From assembly GCA_002428485.1 (NCBI GenBank), contig DIWM01000011.1, forward strand, positions 6,467 to 70,466: a DNA stretch of 64,000 nt, given 5' to 3'. Position numbers and translations under genes: made by a program. Source of the DNA: Deltaproteobacteria bacterium UBA6106. GTDB taxonomy: Bacteria; Desulfobacterota; Syntrophorhabdia; Syntrophorhabdales; Syntrophorhabdaceae. The first letter of the stretch is position 1. Each line of letters opens with the position of its first letter. Positions 18,081 through 26,458 of the stretch are shown one piece after another. Below the pieces are notes generated by a model. It had not been told where the DNA came from. It saw only the letters and a list, made by a program, of their open reading frames with translations, and did no database searches.

Positions 18081-19173
18081 ACGCAGACTGTACCACCTCG
18101 ATTGGTACCTGATCTTCAACGGCCTTGCCCTGTTCGGCATAGGCGTCATGAACCTCGTCAGCGCGACAAGCTCATTCTACAGCGGCTCACTCAATTTTAT
18201 CATTAAACAGCTCATCGCCTTTGCCTTAGGCTTGATCCTTATTATTGTCATCACCCATTATGATTACCGTCTCATCGCGCATCATTCCAAGTGGTTCTAT
18301 CTTGGAGGGCTCTTCTTTGTTGTCCTCGTATTGATCATCGGATTGGTCGCCGGCGGCGCCCGGAGGTGGATCAGCATCCTCGGCATCAGCTTCCAGCCGT
18401 CAGAATTCATGAAGCCTATCATGGTAATGGTCCTGGCAAATATGCTCTATGAAAAAAAACGGGAGAATATCCCGCTTAGCCTGAGGGACATAATCAAGCC
18501 TATGGTCTGGACCTTTGTCCCTTTTATCCTTATCGTGAAGCAGCCGGACCTCGGGACCGGCGTCATCATCGTCCTTACCAGCCTGGCGATCCTGTGGTTC
18601 GTAGGGCTGAAAAAGTCTACCTACGCCGTCCTGATCAGTTTCGGCCTGCTGACGCCCTTCATTGCGTGGAACTACCTCATGAAGCCGTACCAGAAGATGA
18701 GGGTGCTCAGCTTCATCAATATTGATGCCGATCCTGCCGGCTTCGGCTATCATGCAAAACAGGCCCTCATTGCCGTCGGCTCGGGAAAATTCCTCGGCAA
18801 AGGCTTCATGTCAGGGACACAGCACAAGCTCCAGTTCATTCCGGAGCACCACACAGACTTCATCTTTACGGTCTTCGGCGAAGAATGGGGTTTTATCGGC
18901 TCGGTGGTGCTCTTTGCCCTTTTCATCTCCTTCATACACCGGTGCCTTAAGGTCGCCCTCGATGCACACGACGAGCTTGGCTCGATCATAGCCTTCGGGG
19001 TCGCATCGATCATCTACCTCCAGTTCACTATCAACGTCCTTATGGCGATACATCTCGCCCCTGTCGTCGGCATCCCGCTTCCGCTCATAAGCTACGGCGG
19101 TTCATCCCTCCTCTCCACCCTCATATCAATAGGGCTGCTGTTAAACATCAGCACGCGGCGGTACATGTTTTAA
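18067..19173 (+). CDS. rodA: Peptidoglycan glycosyltransferase RodA
   Basis: 368 aa polytopic SEDS protein. Visible are FQPSEFMKPIMVM, KQPDLGTGVII, a GTQHKLQFIPEHHTDFIFTVFGEEWGF segment and the C-terminal GIPLPLISYGGSS. RodA polymerises lipid II into glycan strands, paired with PBP2. It is the last gene of the mre operon. The preceding mrdA overlap suggests coupled translation. Confidence 0.96.
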   Translation: MRIDKRRLYHLDWYLIFNGLALFGIGVMNLVSATSSFYSGSLNFIIKQLIAFALGLILIIVITHYDYRLIAHHSKWFYLGGLFFVVLVLIIGLVAGGARRWISILGISFQPSEFMKPIMVMVLANMLYEKKRENIPLSLRDIIKPMVWTFVPFILIVKQPDLGTGVIIVLTSLAILWFVGLKKSTYAVLISFGLLTPFIAWNYLMKPYQKMRVLSFINIDADPAGFGYHAKQALIAVGSGKFLGKGFMSGTQHKLQFIPEHHTDFIFTVFGEEWGFIGSVVLFALFISFIHRCLKVALDAHDELGSIIAFGVASIIYLQFTINVLMAIHLAPVVGIPLPLISYGGSSLLSTLISIGLLLNISTRRYMF

Positions 19174-19267
19174 TTCATCTCACATAGGGCGAAGGTGCAC
19201 AGATTGCCGAAAAATTTGGCGCGCCATTGTGTAGTGAATGATGCAATTTATTTCAGTAAAGGAGCGA

Positions 19268-19879
19268 ATGATGAAGAAGATGAAATGTATTATCGGCGTG
19301 TTGGCGGTTTTGATCTTCATGCTCAGTGCGGCGGAGTGTTTTGCGCAGAATGACGCGAAAACACCTGACGCCCTGACCGTGATCCACAGCCGTAAAAGCG
19401 TTCGGAACTTTACGGGCCAGGCAGTGAGCAGGGAGGCTCTCGATACGATCCTCCGGGCGGGAATGGCGGCCCCAACGGCGGTAGGAAGGCAGCCGTGGGC
19501 GTTTGTTGTTGTAACAGATAGAAAGTCCCTCGACACGCTGAGAGATGGGTTGCCCTATGCAAAAATGCTCGGCAAGGCGGGCGCCGCGATCATCGTATGC
19601 GCTATGCCTGAAAAGGCGCACGATAAAAAGATCGAATTCGCTGTCATTGACAGCGCCTGCGCCGGCGAGAACATCCTGCTTGCCGCGGAAGCCATCGGTC
19701 TTGGTGCGGTCTGGACCGCTGCCTACCCCTACAAAGACAGGATGGATGTTGTAAAAAAGACCTTGCGTATCCCCGATGATGTCATCCCGTTGAATGTTAT
19801 CCCTATCGGGCACCCAACGGGCGTGGACAAACCCAAAAATAAATACAACCCGGAAAATATCCGCTGGGAGAAATGGTAA
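19268..19879 (+). CDS. Nitroreductase-family flavoprotein with signal peptide
   Basis: About 203 aa; AAAGGAG precedes twin ATGs at 19268 and 19271. A Sec-type signal peptide (about 1-24, ending SAAECFA) leads into a nitroreductase fold: SRKSVRNFTGQAV, the FMN-binding RAGMAAPTAVGRQPWAFVVV, and GLGAVWTAAYP. The family reduces nitro, quinone or flavin-like substrates with FMN. Export is unusual for a flavin enzyme that normally uses cytosolic NAD(P)H. Substrate unknown. It follows rodA by 95 bp and may have its own promoter. Confidence 0.8.
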   Translation: MMKKMKCIIGVLAVLIFMLSAAECFAQNDAKTPDALTVIHSRKSVRNFTGQAVSREALDTILRAGMAAPTAVGRQPWAFVVVTDRKSLDTLRDGLPYAKMLGKAGAAIIVCAMPEKAHDKKIEFAVIDSACAGENILLAAEAIGLGAVWTAAYPYKDRMDVVKKTLRIPDDVIPLNVIPIGHPTGVDKPKNKYNPENIRWEKW

Positions 19880-19890
19880 GGGTATCCGGG

Positions 19891-20118
19891 TTAAAAATCC
19901 TCGTTAATGCCGTCTCTTATGATATCGGCCCCTCTTTCGCTGAGATAATCGAGAAATATCATCCTGTCTCCATAAGAGGGGAGATTGAATTCAATGGTGA
20001 AGCTCTCCCAGTCGACCTTCGCCGGTTCGCCTCCCATCTCCTTCGTCAGGAACCCGATGAATTCTTCCAGATCTGCCTTCGTCGCCAATCTTGCCTCGAT
20101 AATTGCCTCAGTGCTCAC
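19891..20118 (-). CDS. Small hypothetical protein
   Basis: 75 aa from a GTG start with a strong GAGGAGG eight bases upstream. Soluble, acidic, with EEFIGFLTKEMGGEPAKVDW and a C-terminal LSERGADIIRDGINEDF. Not recognised. It is convergent with the nitroreductase gene. Confidence 0.55.
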   Translation of the reverse strand: MSTEAIIEARLATKADLEEFIGFLTKEMGGEPAKVDWESFTIEFNLPSYGDRMIFLDYLSERGADIIRDGINEDF

Positions 20119-20219
20119 GTGTACCTCCTCACAACTGATTTTTGAATCATGCCTTAAGCAAGCTCTTTATTTATCGCAATTGAAAAAAATATGCAACTGA
20201 TTTTGCTTTCAGATATAAT

Positions 20220-20400
20220 CCTGAACATCCCATATAAGCACGAAATATGCTGCAAGCACTAAATCCTAAACAAATTCCAATGTGCCAATAGGCAAATATC
20301 GATTCATATTGTAGGGTCTTCTTTTTGAACATTTGATATTTGAATTTAGACATTGTTTAGGATTTGGTGCTTCGACATTAGGGCTTCTCGATATCATAAA
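20220..20400. repeat. Intergenic dispersed repeat, copy 2, forming a long inverted repeat
   Basis: The gap from 20119 to 20421 has no gene. Arms at 20254-20273 (AAGCACTAAATCCTAAACAA) and 20353-20372 are inverted copies matching at 19 of 20 positions. Flanking words TTTGAACATTTGATATTTG and GCTTCGACATTAGGG resemble the repeat around 420-480. It looks like a REP- or MITE-like palindromic element with no coding capacity. Confidence 0.6.
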
Positions 20401-20421
20401 GTGGAGCGGAATAATTTTACG

Positions 20422-21636
20422 CTATCTCGTCATACCACCCAGAACGTCAAGAAGCGCGCGGGCGAATTCCGGGTCATTAATATGGCAGGGCAGAAGATGC
20501 ACTTGTATCCTTGATGGGAGCTTGTCCTGTATGGTTTTGACAAAGACATCTACCGCGTTGGCATCATAAAAAGGCCCGCCTTCTTTGTCCCAGGCGGAGA
20601 ACCCTTTCATGGGGATGACGACAGATACAGGGCCTTTTGCTTCGGCACAATATTCTGTTAATCTTTTCGCGATGAATCTCACTTCATTTTTTTTGGTTCG
20701 CACTGTGGTAATAGCAGCATTATGAATGTGGTAGGGCCTTCCGGGAAAACGTTTTTTTGCAACATTCAACGGGCCCGCGACAAGGAAATCGGTGTTCCCC
20801 GGCACAAGGATCGTGGGAACCCCTTTTTTCAGCGCCGCCAAACCGCGATCTGGGCCCGCATCATAATCTCCCCCGAAATAGTGGTCCGCAAGCTCGTGCA
20901 GGGAGAGGTCGATCAACGCCTCCACGTCTTCATCCCCTATGAACTCTTCCATTGCCTCACCTCCCGACCCCACCGTATGGAAAACAATGACCTCCTTCCC
21001 GCTGTTCTCCAGTTCCTTCTTCACTATCTGGGCGCATGTTTCGGTAGTCCCCAGGGTTGAAAGGACTACAGGGGGTTTCGAATGAACGGGAAAGCTGACA
21101 GCGCCTTTCACCATGCCCGCCATGGCGAGGGCGCCATTCCGGATGATCTTTTCGGTAATACGGTTGATCCCGGAAAGATCACAGACCGAGTGGAGCATCA
21201 GGATGTCCTTTGTCCCTACAAAAGAGCGGGTGTTGCGGGATGCCATGGTCGTGAGCATTACCTTGGGGAACCCAAGCGGGAACGCCCTCATGACCCCCGT
21301 GCCGAGGGTGGTGCCCATAGACCCCCCGATGCCCATGATCCCCTTGATCTTCCCTTGCCGGTAAAGGTCCTTTGCGCAGCGGGTCGCCCCTGCGGTCATC
21401 ACTGCGAGCGATTCCCCTTCGCTGCCAAGGTTCTGCACTTCTGTCAATGTCATGCCTCCTGCCATCGCGATCTCTTCCCTTGTTACGGTCACCGGCAAAG
21501 GGGATGTCCCCATAATGCCCGCATCCAGCGAGAGAAAAGGGATGCCGCGCTCCCTGAAGCACTCCTCGAGATAGAGGACCTCTCTACCTTTGGTGTCCAT
21601 CGTGGCAACTATCAGGACCGCGCCCGCATCTTCCAT
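20422..21636 (-). CDS. UPF0261 / Tm-1-like ATP-binding family protein
   Basis: 404 aa with MMDTKG-type start (IVATMDTKGREVLYLEECF), GIGGSMGTTLGTGVMRAFPLGFPK, and VPGNTDFLVAGP plus VVIPMKGFSAWDKEGGPFYD. This matches the Tm-1-like/UPF0261 family, whose plant member binds a viral replicase; the bacterial role is not settled. The start has AAGGGGG upstream. Its promoter region (21637-21730) ends exactly where the prophage begins. Confidence 0.85.
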   Translation of the reverse strand: MEDAGAVLIVATMDTKGREVLYLEECFRERGIPFLSLDAGIMGTSPLPVTVTREEIAMAGGMTLTEVQNLGSEGESLAVMTAGATRCAKDLYRQGKIKGIMGIGGSMGTTLGTGVMRAFPLGFPKVMLTTMASRNTRSFVGTKDILMLHSVCDLSGINRITEKIIRNGALAMAGMVKGAVSFPVHSKPPVVLSTLGTTETCAQIVKKELENSGKEVIVFHTVGSGGEAMEEFIGDEDVEALIDLSLHELADHYFGGDYDAGPDRGLAALKKGVPTILVPGNTDFLVAGPLNVAKKRFPGRPYHIHNAAITTVRTKKNEVRFIAKRLTEYCAEAKGPVSVVIPMKGFSAWDKEGGPFYDANAVDVFVKTIQDKLPSRIQVHLLPCHINDPEFARALLDVLGGMTR

Positions 21637-21724
21637 ATAACCCCCTTATATTTTTGAGCAACCATGTCCATGAGCAGGACATTTTTTAATCATTATCACA
21701 GAGAAAAAATATTTGCAAGGAATG

Positions 21725-21730
21725 CGGCTT
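21725..21730. repeat. Target-site duplication, left copy
   Basis: CGGCTT lies directly outside the prophage terminus and is repeated at 61669-61674 on the other side. Mu-type phages duplicate 5-6 bp of target on insertion. Confidence 0.85.
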
Positions 21731-21777
21731 TGAAGGCGCATGTTAACAGATGAGTGCGAAAAATGTTAATAGGCACT
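21731..21777 (+). repeat. Prophage terminal inverted repeat (phage right end)
   Basis: Starts TGAAGGCGCATGTTAACA and contains a second TGTTA at 21764-21768, about 23 bp after the first. Read inward, it matches the other terminus (61622-61668 reverse-complemented) at about two thirds of 47 positions, including TGAAGG, TGTTAACA and AATGTTA. The paired TGTTA motifs are probable transposase binding sites; MuA sites are likewise repeated at each Mu end. Confidence 0.8.
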
Positions 21778-21923
21778 TCTTAAAAGTGCTTGATATGGTC
21801 AAGTTTCGTTTGAAAATCATCTTATTTACACGTTTTACCCTGATCGTTCTATGCTAAGGTAAATTATGTAAAAATGATTCCAATTCTAATAGATCTGTGT
21901 TACGTTGGCCCTCCCACTTCATT

Positions 21924-24014
21924 CTACGATATTAGTAGGGCATTCAAGGCCTTGAATGCCATTTCGAACCGATCCAGTGTCACGTCAGGAATCTCCAGTG
22001 TCGACACCTTCTCCGCGAAGAACCGAGCCGGTCGGTAGTGGTTGAATTTGGCTCCTGCCTTTAGAGGTTTCTTGGCGAAATAACCCTCCACCTTTACGAG
22101 AATGCGAGAAGCGCTGCTTGCGAGATCTTTCAACTTCACCTTCGCTGCGAGCGACTCGGCGAACTCGCCGTTAACGAGTTCAATATAGAAGTCCTCCTCG
22201 AACATGTCCTCAATGTCGGCCTCCTTTTTCCCAGTGAAGTCGGCAAAGGTGAGTACGTGATTCTTCTTTAGGAGTTTCTGCCTGTACAGGTTCTCGATCA
22301 TCTGCTGCCCCCCCTTCTGGAAGTCGATCAGCGTAGCGACATTGAGGTTATTCTGGGATCCGATGAGGGCAACAAACGTCGGTACCTTGTCGGACCCTCC
22401 GACAGGTGTGATGGCCCATCGGCCGTCGAGTCCAACGCGCCCTTTGGTCTGAAGGACACCCGACACAGTCTGGATGTAAAGCAAATCGGACACGCCCTCG
22501 ACCACGAGGCTATTTGGGCCGATAAAGAGCGTCTGGTAAATCTCATAACCAAGTGCTCCCTGGAGCGGGAACAAGCTGTCCGGTCCGGCCTTCAGCACGT
22601 CCGTGAAGACCTTAGTGCCGTCCTCCTCTTGAGGGAGTTGGTCATCGGAATCGATACCCCTGTCCTGAACAATGCGGACGCGCTCAAAGTGCTGCGGATC
22701 AATCATAAACGGGGAGTGCGTTGTGTAGAAAAGCTGATGCCTTGGGTTTGTTACAACCTCTGCTTCGAAGTACCTAAGAAGATCCCCCTGGGCTTTCCCG
22801 TGGAGTGATAGCCCGGGTTCATCCAGAAGGAGCACCAGCGGCTTATCCTTCTTCTTTACTGCTGAGTACCATGCAAGAAACGAGAAGAACCAGACAAAAC
22901 CAGCAGACCGTGTCCCAAGCCCCGTCGAAGCCAGATGCTTGGTATCGTACACTTCGCCCCAGATATTGATGCCCTGTGTCATCCCTTCGGGATCACTTTT
23001 AAGTCCCTGCCGCACATCGAAGTTCATCCACAAATGCTTGTTCTGCGACCAGTACCTCAGAATCTGTGCGCTGAGATGGTTGCTCGCTCCCTGAAGCTTG
23101 TTCTTCAAATCCTGTGTTCGATCTGCAGCCAACAGTTTATCGAGATCGAGACGCGCCAACTCGATGAGACCAAGCAACGGGTGGTCAGAGTCCTTCAACT
23201 TGTTTTCGGCTCTCCTCTTCTTTAGCGCTTCGACGTTATCGTGACCGAGCATCTGGTAGTACTCGCTGAAGTAGAGAAACTTCGGGAAGTGGGGTTTCAG
23301 TATGCTCTCCCAAATGTGGAGACCAATATTATTGTGTCCCAACAGTTCGTTAAGCCGTGCGCAAAGTGCCTTCGCCTGCTCGCTTTCCGCCAGCCCCTTG
23401 CTCCTCTCCAGTGCGGTAGCTTTCTCGGCCTCATCTTGGAGTTGGTTCGCAGCGGCCTGGGCTTCGGCGACCTCTTTGGTTTGCTTCTGTCCGGTCTCCG
23501 TGAGGTATTTGGAGAGTTCCACCAGCGTGGTTCTCTTGGTCGCTTCTGCTGCCAGAGCTTCGGGAAGCTCGCAACTCTCGGCCATGTTCTTCACAAGAAC
23601 GTGCTCCGCGACCGGAACCTTGACAAACTGGCGACATTTTCCCGAAGTGTCTTTTTCGTACCCCTTCGAAACCACTACTTCTGGCCGTGTCAGCACGCCG
23701 TCCCCGTACTCGTCGGCAATGGCCCTCAGTTCGGGTTCCTCCAACTCGAAGGTAGCCTCGACAACCACTGCGTGCTGCCGCCGCCCGTTCTCAACATCCT
23801 GCTGGTAGTTCTCGACCTCTGACTTAGGGTAGTCGTAAGTTAGATCGAAATTACCCTCGTGCTCAACGATCGGATTCAAACGATAAAGTGCCTGTAACAG
23901 GGCTGTCTTGCCAGCCTCATTCTTGCCTACCAGACACGCGACTCTATCGATCTCGAAGGGATTCGAATCCCAGACCGATTGGAACTCTCGGACATGCACC
24001 GTTCGTAGTTTCAT
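21924..24014 (-). CDS. OLD-family ATPase with C-terminal TOPRIM domain (prophage cargo)
   Basis: 696 aa from the ATG at 24014, chosen because GGGAGG lies 5 bp upstream. ABC-type ATPase halves: Walker A GKNEAGKT (residues 30-37), a helical/coiled insertion (about 150-330), signature-like TGLGTRSAG (364-372), Walker B LVLLLDEP (393-400) and the H-loop TTHSP. A TOPRIM-like domain follows: Glu506 and Asp510 in VVEGVSD, then LIDFQ (562-566), where many TOPRIMs have D-x-D, then IEDMFEEDFY. OLD proteins are nucleases used in phage exclusion and as the core of systems such as Gabija. No helicase partner is present. It is the outermost gene at the phage right end, 193 bp from the terminus, and has its own promoter. 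Confidence 0.85.
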   Translation of the reverse strand: MKLRTVHVREFQSVWDSNPFEIDRVACLVGKNEAGKTALLQALYRLNPIVEHEGNFDLTYDYPKSEVENYQQDVENGRRQHAVVVEATFELEEPELRAIADEYGDGVLTRPEVVVSKGYEKDTSGKCRQFVKVPVAEHVLVKNMAESCELPEALAAEATKRTTLVELSKYLTETGQKQTKEVAEAQAAANQLQDEAEKATALERSKGLAESEQAKALCARLNELLGHNNIGLHIWESILKPHFPKFLYFSEYYQMLGHDNVEALKKRRAENKLKDSDHPLLGLIELARLDLDKLLAADRTQDLKNKLQGASNHLSAQILRYWSQNKHLWMNFDVRQGLKSDPEGMTQGINIWGEVYDTKHLASTGLGTRSAGFVWFFSFLAWYSAVKKKDKPLVLLLDEPGLSLHGKAQGDLLRYFEAEVVTNPRHQLFYTTHSPFMIDPQHFERVRIVQDRGIDSDDQLPQEEDGTKVFTDVLKAGPDSLFPLQGALGYEIYQTLFIGPNSLVVEGVSDLLYIQTVSGVLQTKGRVGLDGRWAITPVGGSDKVPTFVALIGSQNNLNVATLIDFQKGGQQMIENLYRQKLLKKNHVLTFADFTGKKEADIEDMFEEDFYIELVNGEFAESLAAKVKLKDLASSASRILVKVEGYFAKKPLKAGAKFNHYRPARFFAEKVSTLEIPDVTLDRFEMAFKALNALLIS

Positions 24015-24145
24015 TGCGACCTCCCATGTCAAACTCCCCTTTATTCGCTTCGCACATCACCAATCGCCGTACGCTTCTGCGAAGCGCATGACTCTAATGA
24101 GCCCATTTGCCCAACGATTATTTACTGCGTACGATGGTTTCTCAA

Positions 24146-24174
24146 ATGGTATTCTTGCAGAATTACTTTGTCAA
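24146..24174 (-). promoter_or_regulatory. Promoter candidate for the OLD-family gene
   Basis: On the minus strand TTGACA (24174-24169) and TACCAT (24151-24146) are separated by 17 bp, in the 178-bp gap between the 180-aa gene and the OLD gene. A perfect -35 and a fair -10 suggest expression independent of phage late transcription, possibly in the lysogen. Confidence 0.5.
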
Positions 24175-24192
24175 GAACAATACTATCAGATA

Positions 24193-24735
24193 TTATTTAT
24201 TAAGGCTCATTACGAAAGGCAAAACCTTAGTAAAAAATTCCTCTCGTTCTAACTGGACAATTTCAAGAGCACCACGAGCAATAGCCAATTTTAGGTCGGC
24301 TGGAAAGTTAAAGAGACGTTGGTTGTTTGCGATGAACCACGTTTGATATAAGCGGAACAACGGAGGAAACTCTCCGGTTAATTTGCCGTAGGTTCCGCAT
24401 GCTTCGAGAAGCAAAAACTCGCTTTGTCTGGGATTGAAGTCAATAGTAGCTTCGCAATCGCGATCTGCATGTTTGAAGAAATTCTCGGCTGTGTTAATCA
24501 GGTCTCGAACTTCCTTTTCATGACCAGCTTTTACATACTCGAGAAATCTTTCTTTGGCGAATAATGGTTTTCCGGCACGTTTCTTGTTAATATCGCGAAC
24601 TATGTTGTATGCTGCAGAGGTGAGGGTGTGAATCGAGACGGGATCTCCCTGGCTGAAGTACAACCTGATAGCAGATTCAAGCTGTCGTTTAGCTGCATCC
24701 GACTTCGAAATTGTGAGCTTCTGCAGATTAGCCAT
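24193..24735 (-). CDS. Unrecognised 180-aa protein (prophage cargo)
   Basis: 180 aa, soluble and helical. Visible are DAAKRQLESAIRLYFSQGDP, a middle INTAENFFKHADRD and FFTKVLPFVM near the end. The FFKHA segment recalls HEPN/AbiV-like helical proteins, but I see no canonical R-x4-6-H motif, so this is not claimed. The start overlaps the upstream membrane-protein gene by 8 bp, so the two are co-translated. With the OLD gene it forms a cargo block; a defence role is inference. Confidence 0.7.
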   Translation of the reverse strand: MANLQKLTISKSDAAKRQLESAIRLYFSQGDPVSIHTLTSAAYNIVRDINKKRAGKPLFAKERFLEYVKAGHEKEVRDLINTAENFFKHADRDCEATIDFNPRQSEFLLLEACGTYGKLTGEFPPLFRLYQTWFIANNQRLFNFPADLKLAIARGALEIVQLEREEFFTKVLPFVMSLNK

Positions 24736-25363
24736 GACTTATGACACCAGATTTTCTTCTATTCCTACTCCATAATGATAGCCGTCGATGCGCTGCATGG
24801 TAAGGCGAACATATCAATATTTTAATCCGTTTTATTCTGAACGTATTAAGCCCCGTGAAGCTGAGTGAAGTAAATTGATCAAATCTTATTCTATCCCCGT
24901 TGTGGATCTTTATAACCCAATAAGATTTTTGAGTTTTATCCAATATGGTCTTCCACCTGATAAGGAATGGGCTTTCTAATGCCAATAACACCCCTCGAAA
25001 AACATACAACCCATCATTGTTTGGCATAAGTAAAAACGGTCCTGAAGCGGGATCGTATGACACCTCCGCCCACATTTTATCTGGTTTTTTTATATCTTGA
25101 AACTCAATATTTTTCTGTATAATGCCAACCAGTTCAACACTTTTTGCAATGCCTGGACCACAATTTCTTATCTTAAATTCCCATGCACCATTATCATTCA
25201 GATCAAAATTAAGTGGTATCAAAATAGATTTATAAGGTGCATGCAGCATCTTGTAAGTAAGTCTTGCATACCAAATTGTGGCGCCAACTAATAGGGCAGT
25301 CAATATTGTTTGAAGAGATGGAAATTCCAAAATTATTTTAATCATTTTAACTGCTTCGCCCAT
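24728..25363 (-). CDS. Single-pass membrane protein (prophage cargo)
   Basis: 211 aa. One N-terminal membrane segment (about 16-33, LQTILTALLVGATIWYA), then a mostly beta, soluble domain with FDLNDNGAWEFKIRNCGPGIAKSVELVG, reminiscent of small beta-sandwich domains of hypothetical membrane proteins. The last about 30 residues are very basic. DNA here is visibly more AT-rich than the phage late genes, a sign of separate acquisition. Not recognised. First gene of the cargo pair. Confidence 0.65.
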   Translation of the reverse strand: MGEAVKMIKIILEFPSLQTILTALLVGATIWYARLTYKMLHAPYKSILIPLNFDLNDNGAWEFKIRNCGPGIAKSVELVGIIQKNIEFQDIKKPDKMWAEVSYDPASGPFLLMPNNDGLYVFRGVLLALESPFLIRWKTILDKTQKSYWVIKIHNGDRIRFDQFTSLSFTGLNTFRIKRIKILICSPYHAAHRRLSLWSRNRRKSGVISHG

Positions 25364-25402
25364 CTTAATTATTACTCCGTACTGTATTGAATTCTCTTTT
25401 AA

Positions 25403-25432
25403 ATATTAATCTTTTGCAAGAAAAAATTACAA
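25403..25432 (-). promoter_or_regulatory. Promoter candidate for the cargo pair
   Basis: Minus strand TTGTAA (25432-25427), 18 bp, TAATAT (25408-25403), 40 bp ahead of the ATG at 25363. The region is AT-rich, so chance matches are likely. Confidence 0.35.
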
Positions 25433-25494
25433 ATTGACAGGCGGGTATAGCCGGGGGGATGCAAAGAGGGCCATACCGTGGGTGTCTGCGAATC

Positions 25495-25516
25495 CTATGT
25501 CACATATGTGACATAG
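25495..25516. promoter_or_regulatory. Perfect 22-bp palindrome
   Basis: Two inverted 11-bp halves (CTATGTCACAT and ATGTGACATAG) abut with no spacer, 12 bp beyond the stop of the methyltransferase gene. There is no U-tract on either strand, so a protein-binding site is likelier than a simple terminator. The TCACA/TGTGA halves recall CRP-family sites but in the opposite arrangement. Confidence 0.5.
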
Positions 25517-25528
25517 CTCCCCGGGCTG

Positions 25529-26293
25529 TCAATAGTTCATGATCAGAAGTTCTGTTGCCTGGACCTTTTTGTCGGCTCCGGCTGCTGAGTAGCTGGTCGA
25601 GACTTCCTCGATCCTGAATCCTTTGAACAGCTTCCGGATCTCCGGGACATTGTTAATGCTCATCATAAACTTGCCCCGAACATGAGAGAGCAAACCTGCC
25701 AGCTTGGTAAAGTCCTCACGGGAGAAGATCCCGGGGCCGTAATAATTCTCATAGTTCCAGTATGGTGGATCAACGTAAAAGAACGTGCCCGGCCGATCAT
25801 AGCGTGTGAGTATCTCCTGATACGGTTTGTTCTCGATATAGACCCGGCAGAGTCGCAGGTGGGCTGCCGAGAGTTCCTCCTCGATCCGCAGAAGATTGAA
25901 GTTGGATCGTTTTGTTGCGGCAATATTGAACGATGGTTTTTCTATGCGGCCCCCATACCCGTTCTTTATTAAATAATAGAACCTTACAGCCCTCTGGATA
26001 TCGGTGAGCGATTCGGGCCGCTCGATCTTGAACCTGGCGAACTCATCGCGGGAGACCAGGAGCCATTTCAGATAGCGGATAAACTCCTCCAAATGGTGTT
26101 TAATGACCCTGTAGAGCGTGATGAGGTCGCTATTGATATCATTGATGATCTCGACCTCCGATTCTTCCTTCCGAAATAAAAGCCAGGCCGCTCCGGCGAA
26201 TACCTCACAATAACAGGTATGCTCCGGGATCAACGGAATAATCTTTTTAGTAAGAAGTGATTTGCCGCCCATGTAGTTGAGAATGCTGTTCAT
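25529..26293 (-). CDS. D12-class DNA adenine methyltransferase (Dam-like)
   Basis: 254 aa from the ATG at 26293, which has GGGAGGG upstream. SAM-binding motif in CEVFAGAAWLLF (residues 29-40), catalytic DPPY (175-178) and a C-terminal QATELLIMNY typical of D12 N6-adenine methyltransferases. It probably methylates phage DNA to evade host restriction, the role mom plays at the same end of Mu. No cognate nuclease is adjacent. The recognition site cannot be read from sequence. Confidence 0.88.
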   Translation of the reverse strand: MNSILNYMGGKSLLTKKIIPLIPEHTCYCEVFAGAAWLLFRKEESEVEIINDINSDLITLYRVIKHHLEEFIRYLKWLLVSRDEFARFKIERPESLTDIQRAVRFYYLIKNGYGGRIEKPSFNIAATKRSNFNLLRIEEELSAAHLRLCRVYIENKPYQEILTRYDRPGTFFYVDPPYWNYENYYGPGIFSREDFTKLAGLLSHVRGKFMMSINNVPEIRKLFKGFRIEEVSTSYSAAGADKKVQATELLIMNY

Positions 26294-26404
26294 GATGCCC
26301 TCCCTCAAATTTGTTTTGATTTAACGGGAGTCCCCTGATACACTTATGCCGCCCTGATCCCGGTCGGGTTATGGACGGCGGATGGTAGCGGGTTATCCCG
26401 TCTT

Positions 26405-26446
26405 CGCGCTTGCAGGCGCGTTGTTTAAGGGAGGGCTTACTCCCTT
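26405..26446. terminator. Two hairpins ahead of the methyltransferase gene
   Basis: CGCGC...GCGCG (26405-26420) and AAGGGAG-GGCTTA-CTCCCTT (26427-26446; 7-bp perfect stem, 6-nt loop). They lie in the roughly 165-bp gap between the last tail gene and the methyltransferase. They could attenuate late transcription before the accessory genes. No clear U-tract follows. Confidence 0.4.
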
Positions 26447-26458
26447 GGATACTGTCCG

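Noticed and set aside
24193..24735. Assignment of the 180-aa cargo protein as a HEPN toxin
   Set aside because: FFKHA is suggestive, but I could not find a canonical R-x4-6-H motif, so it is left unassigned.
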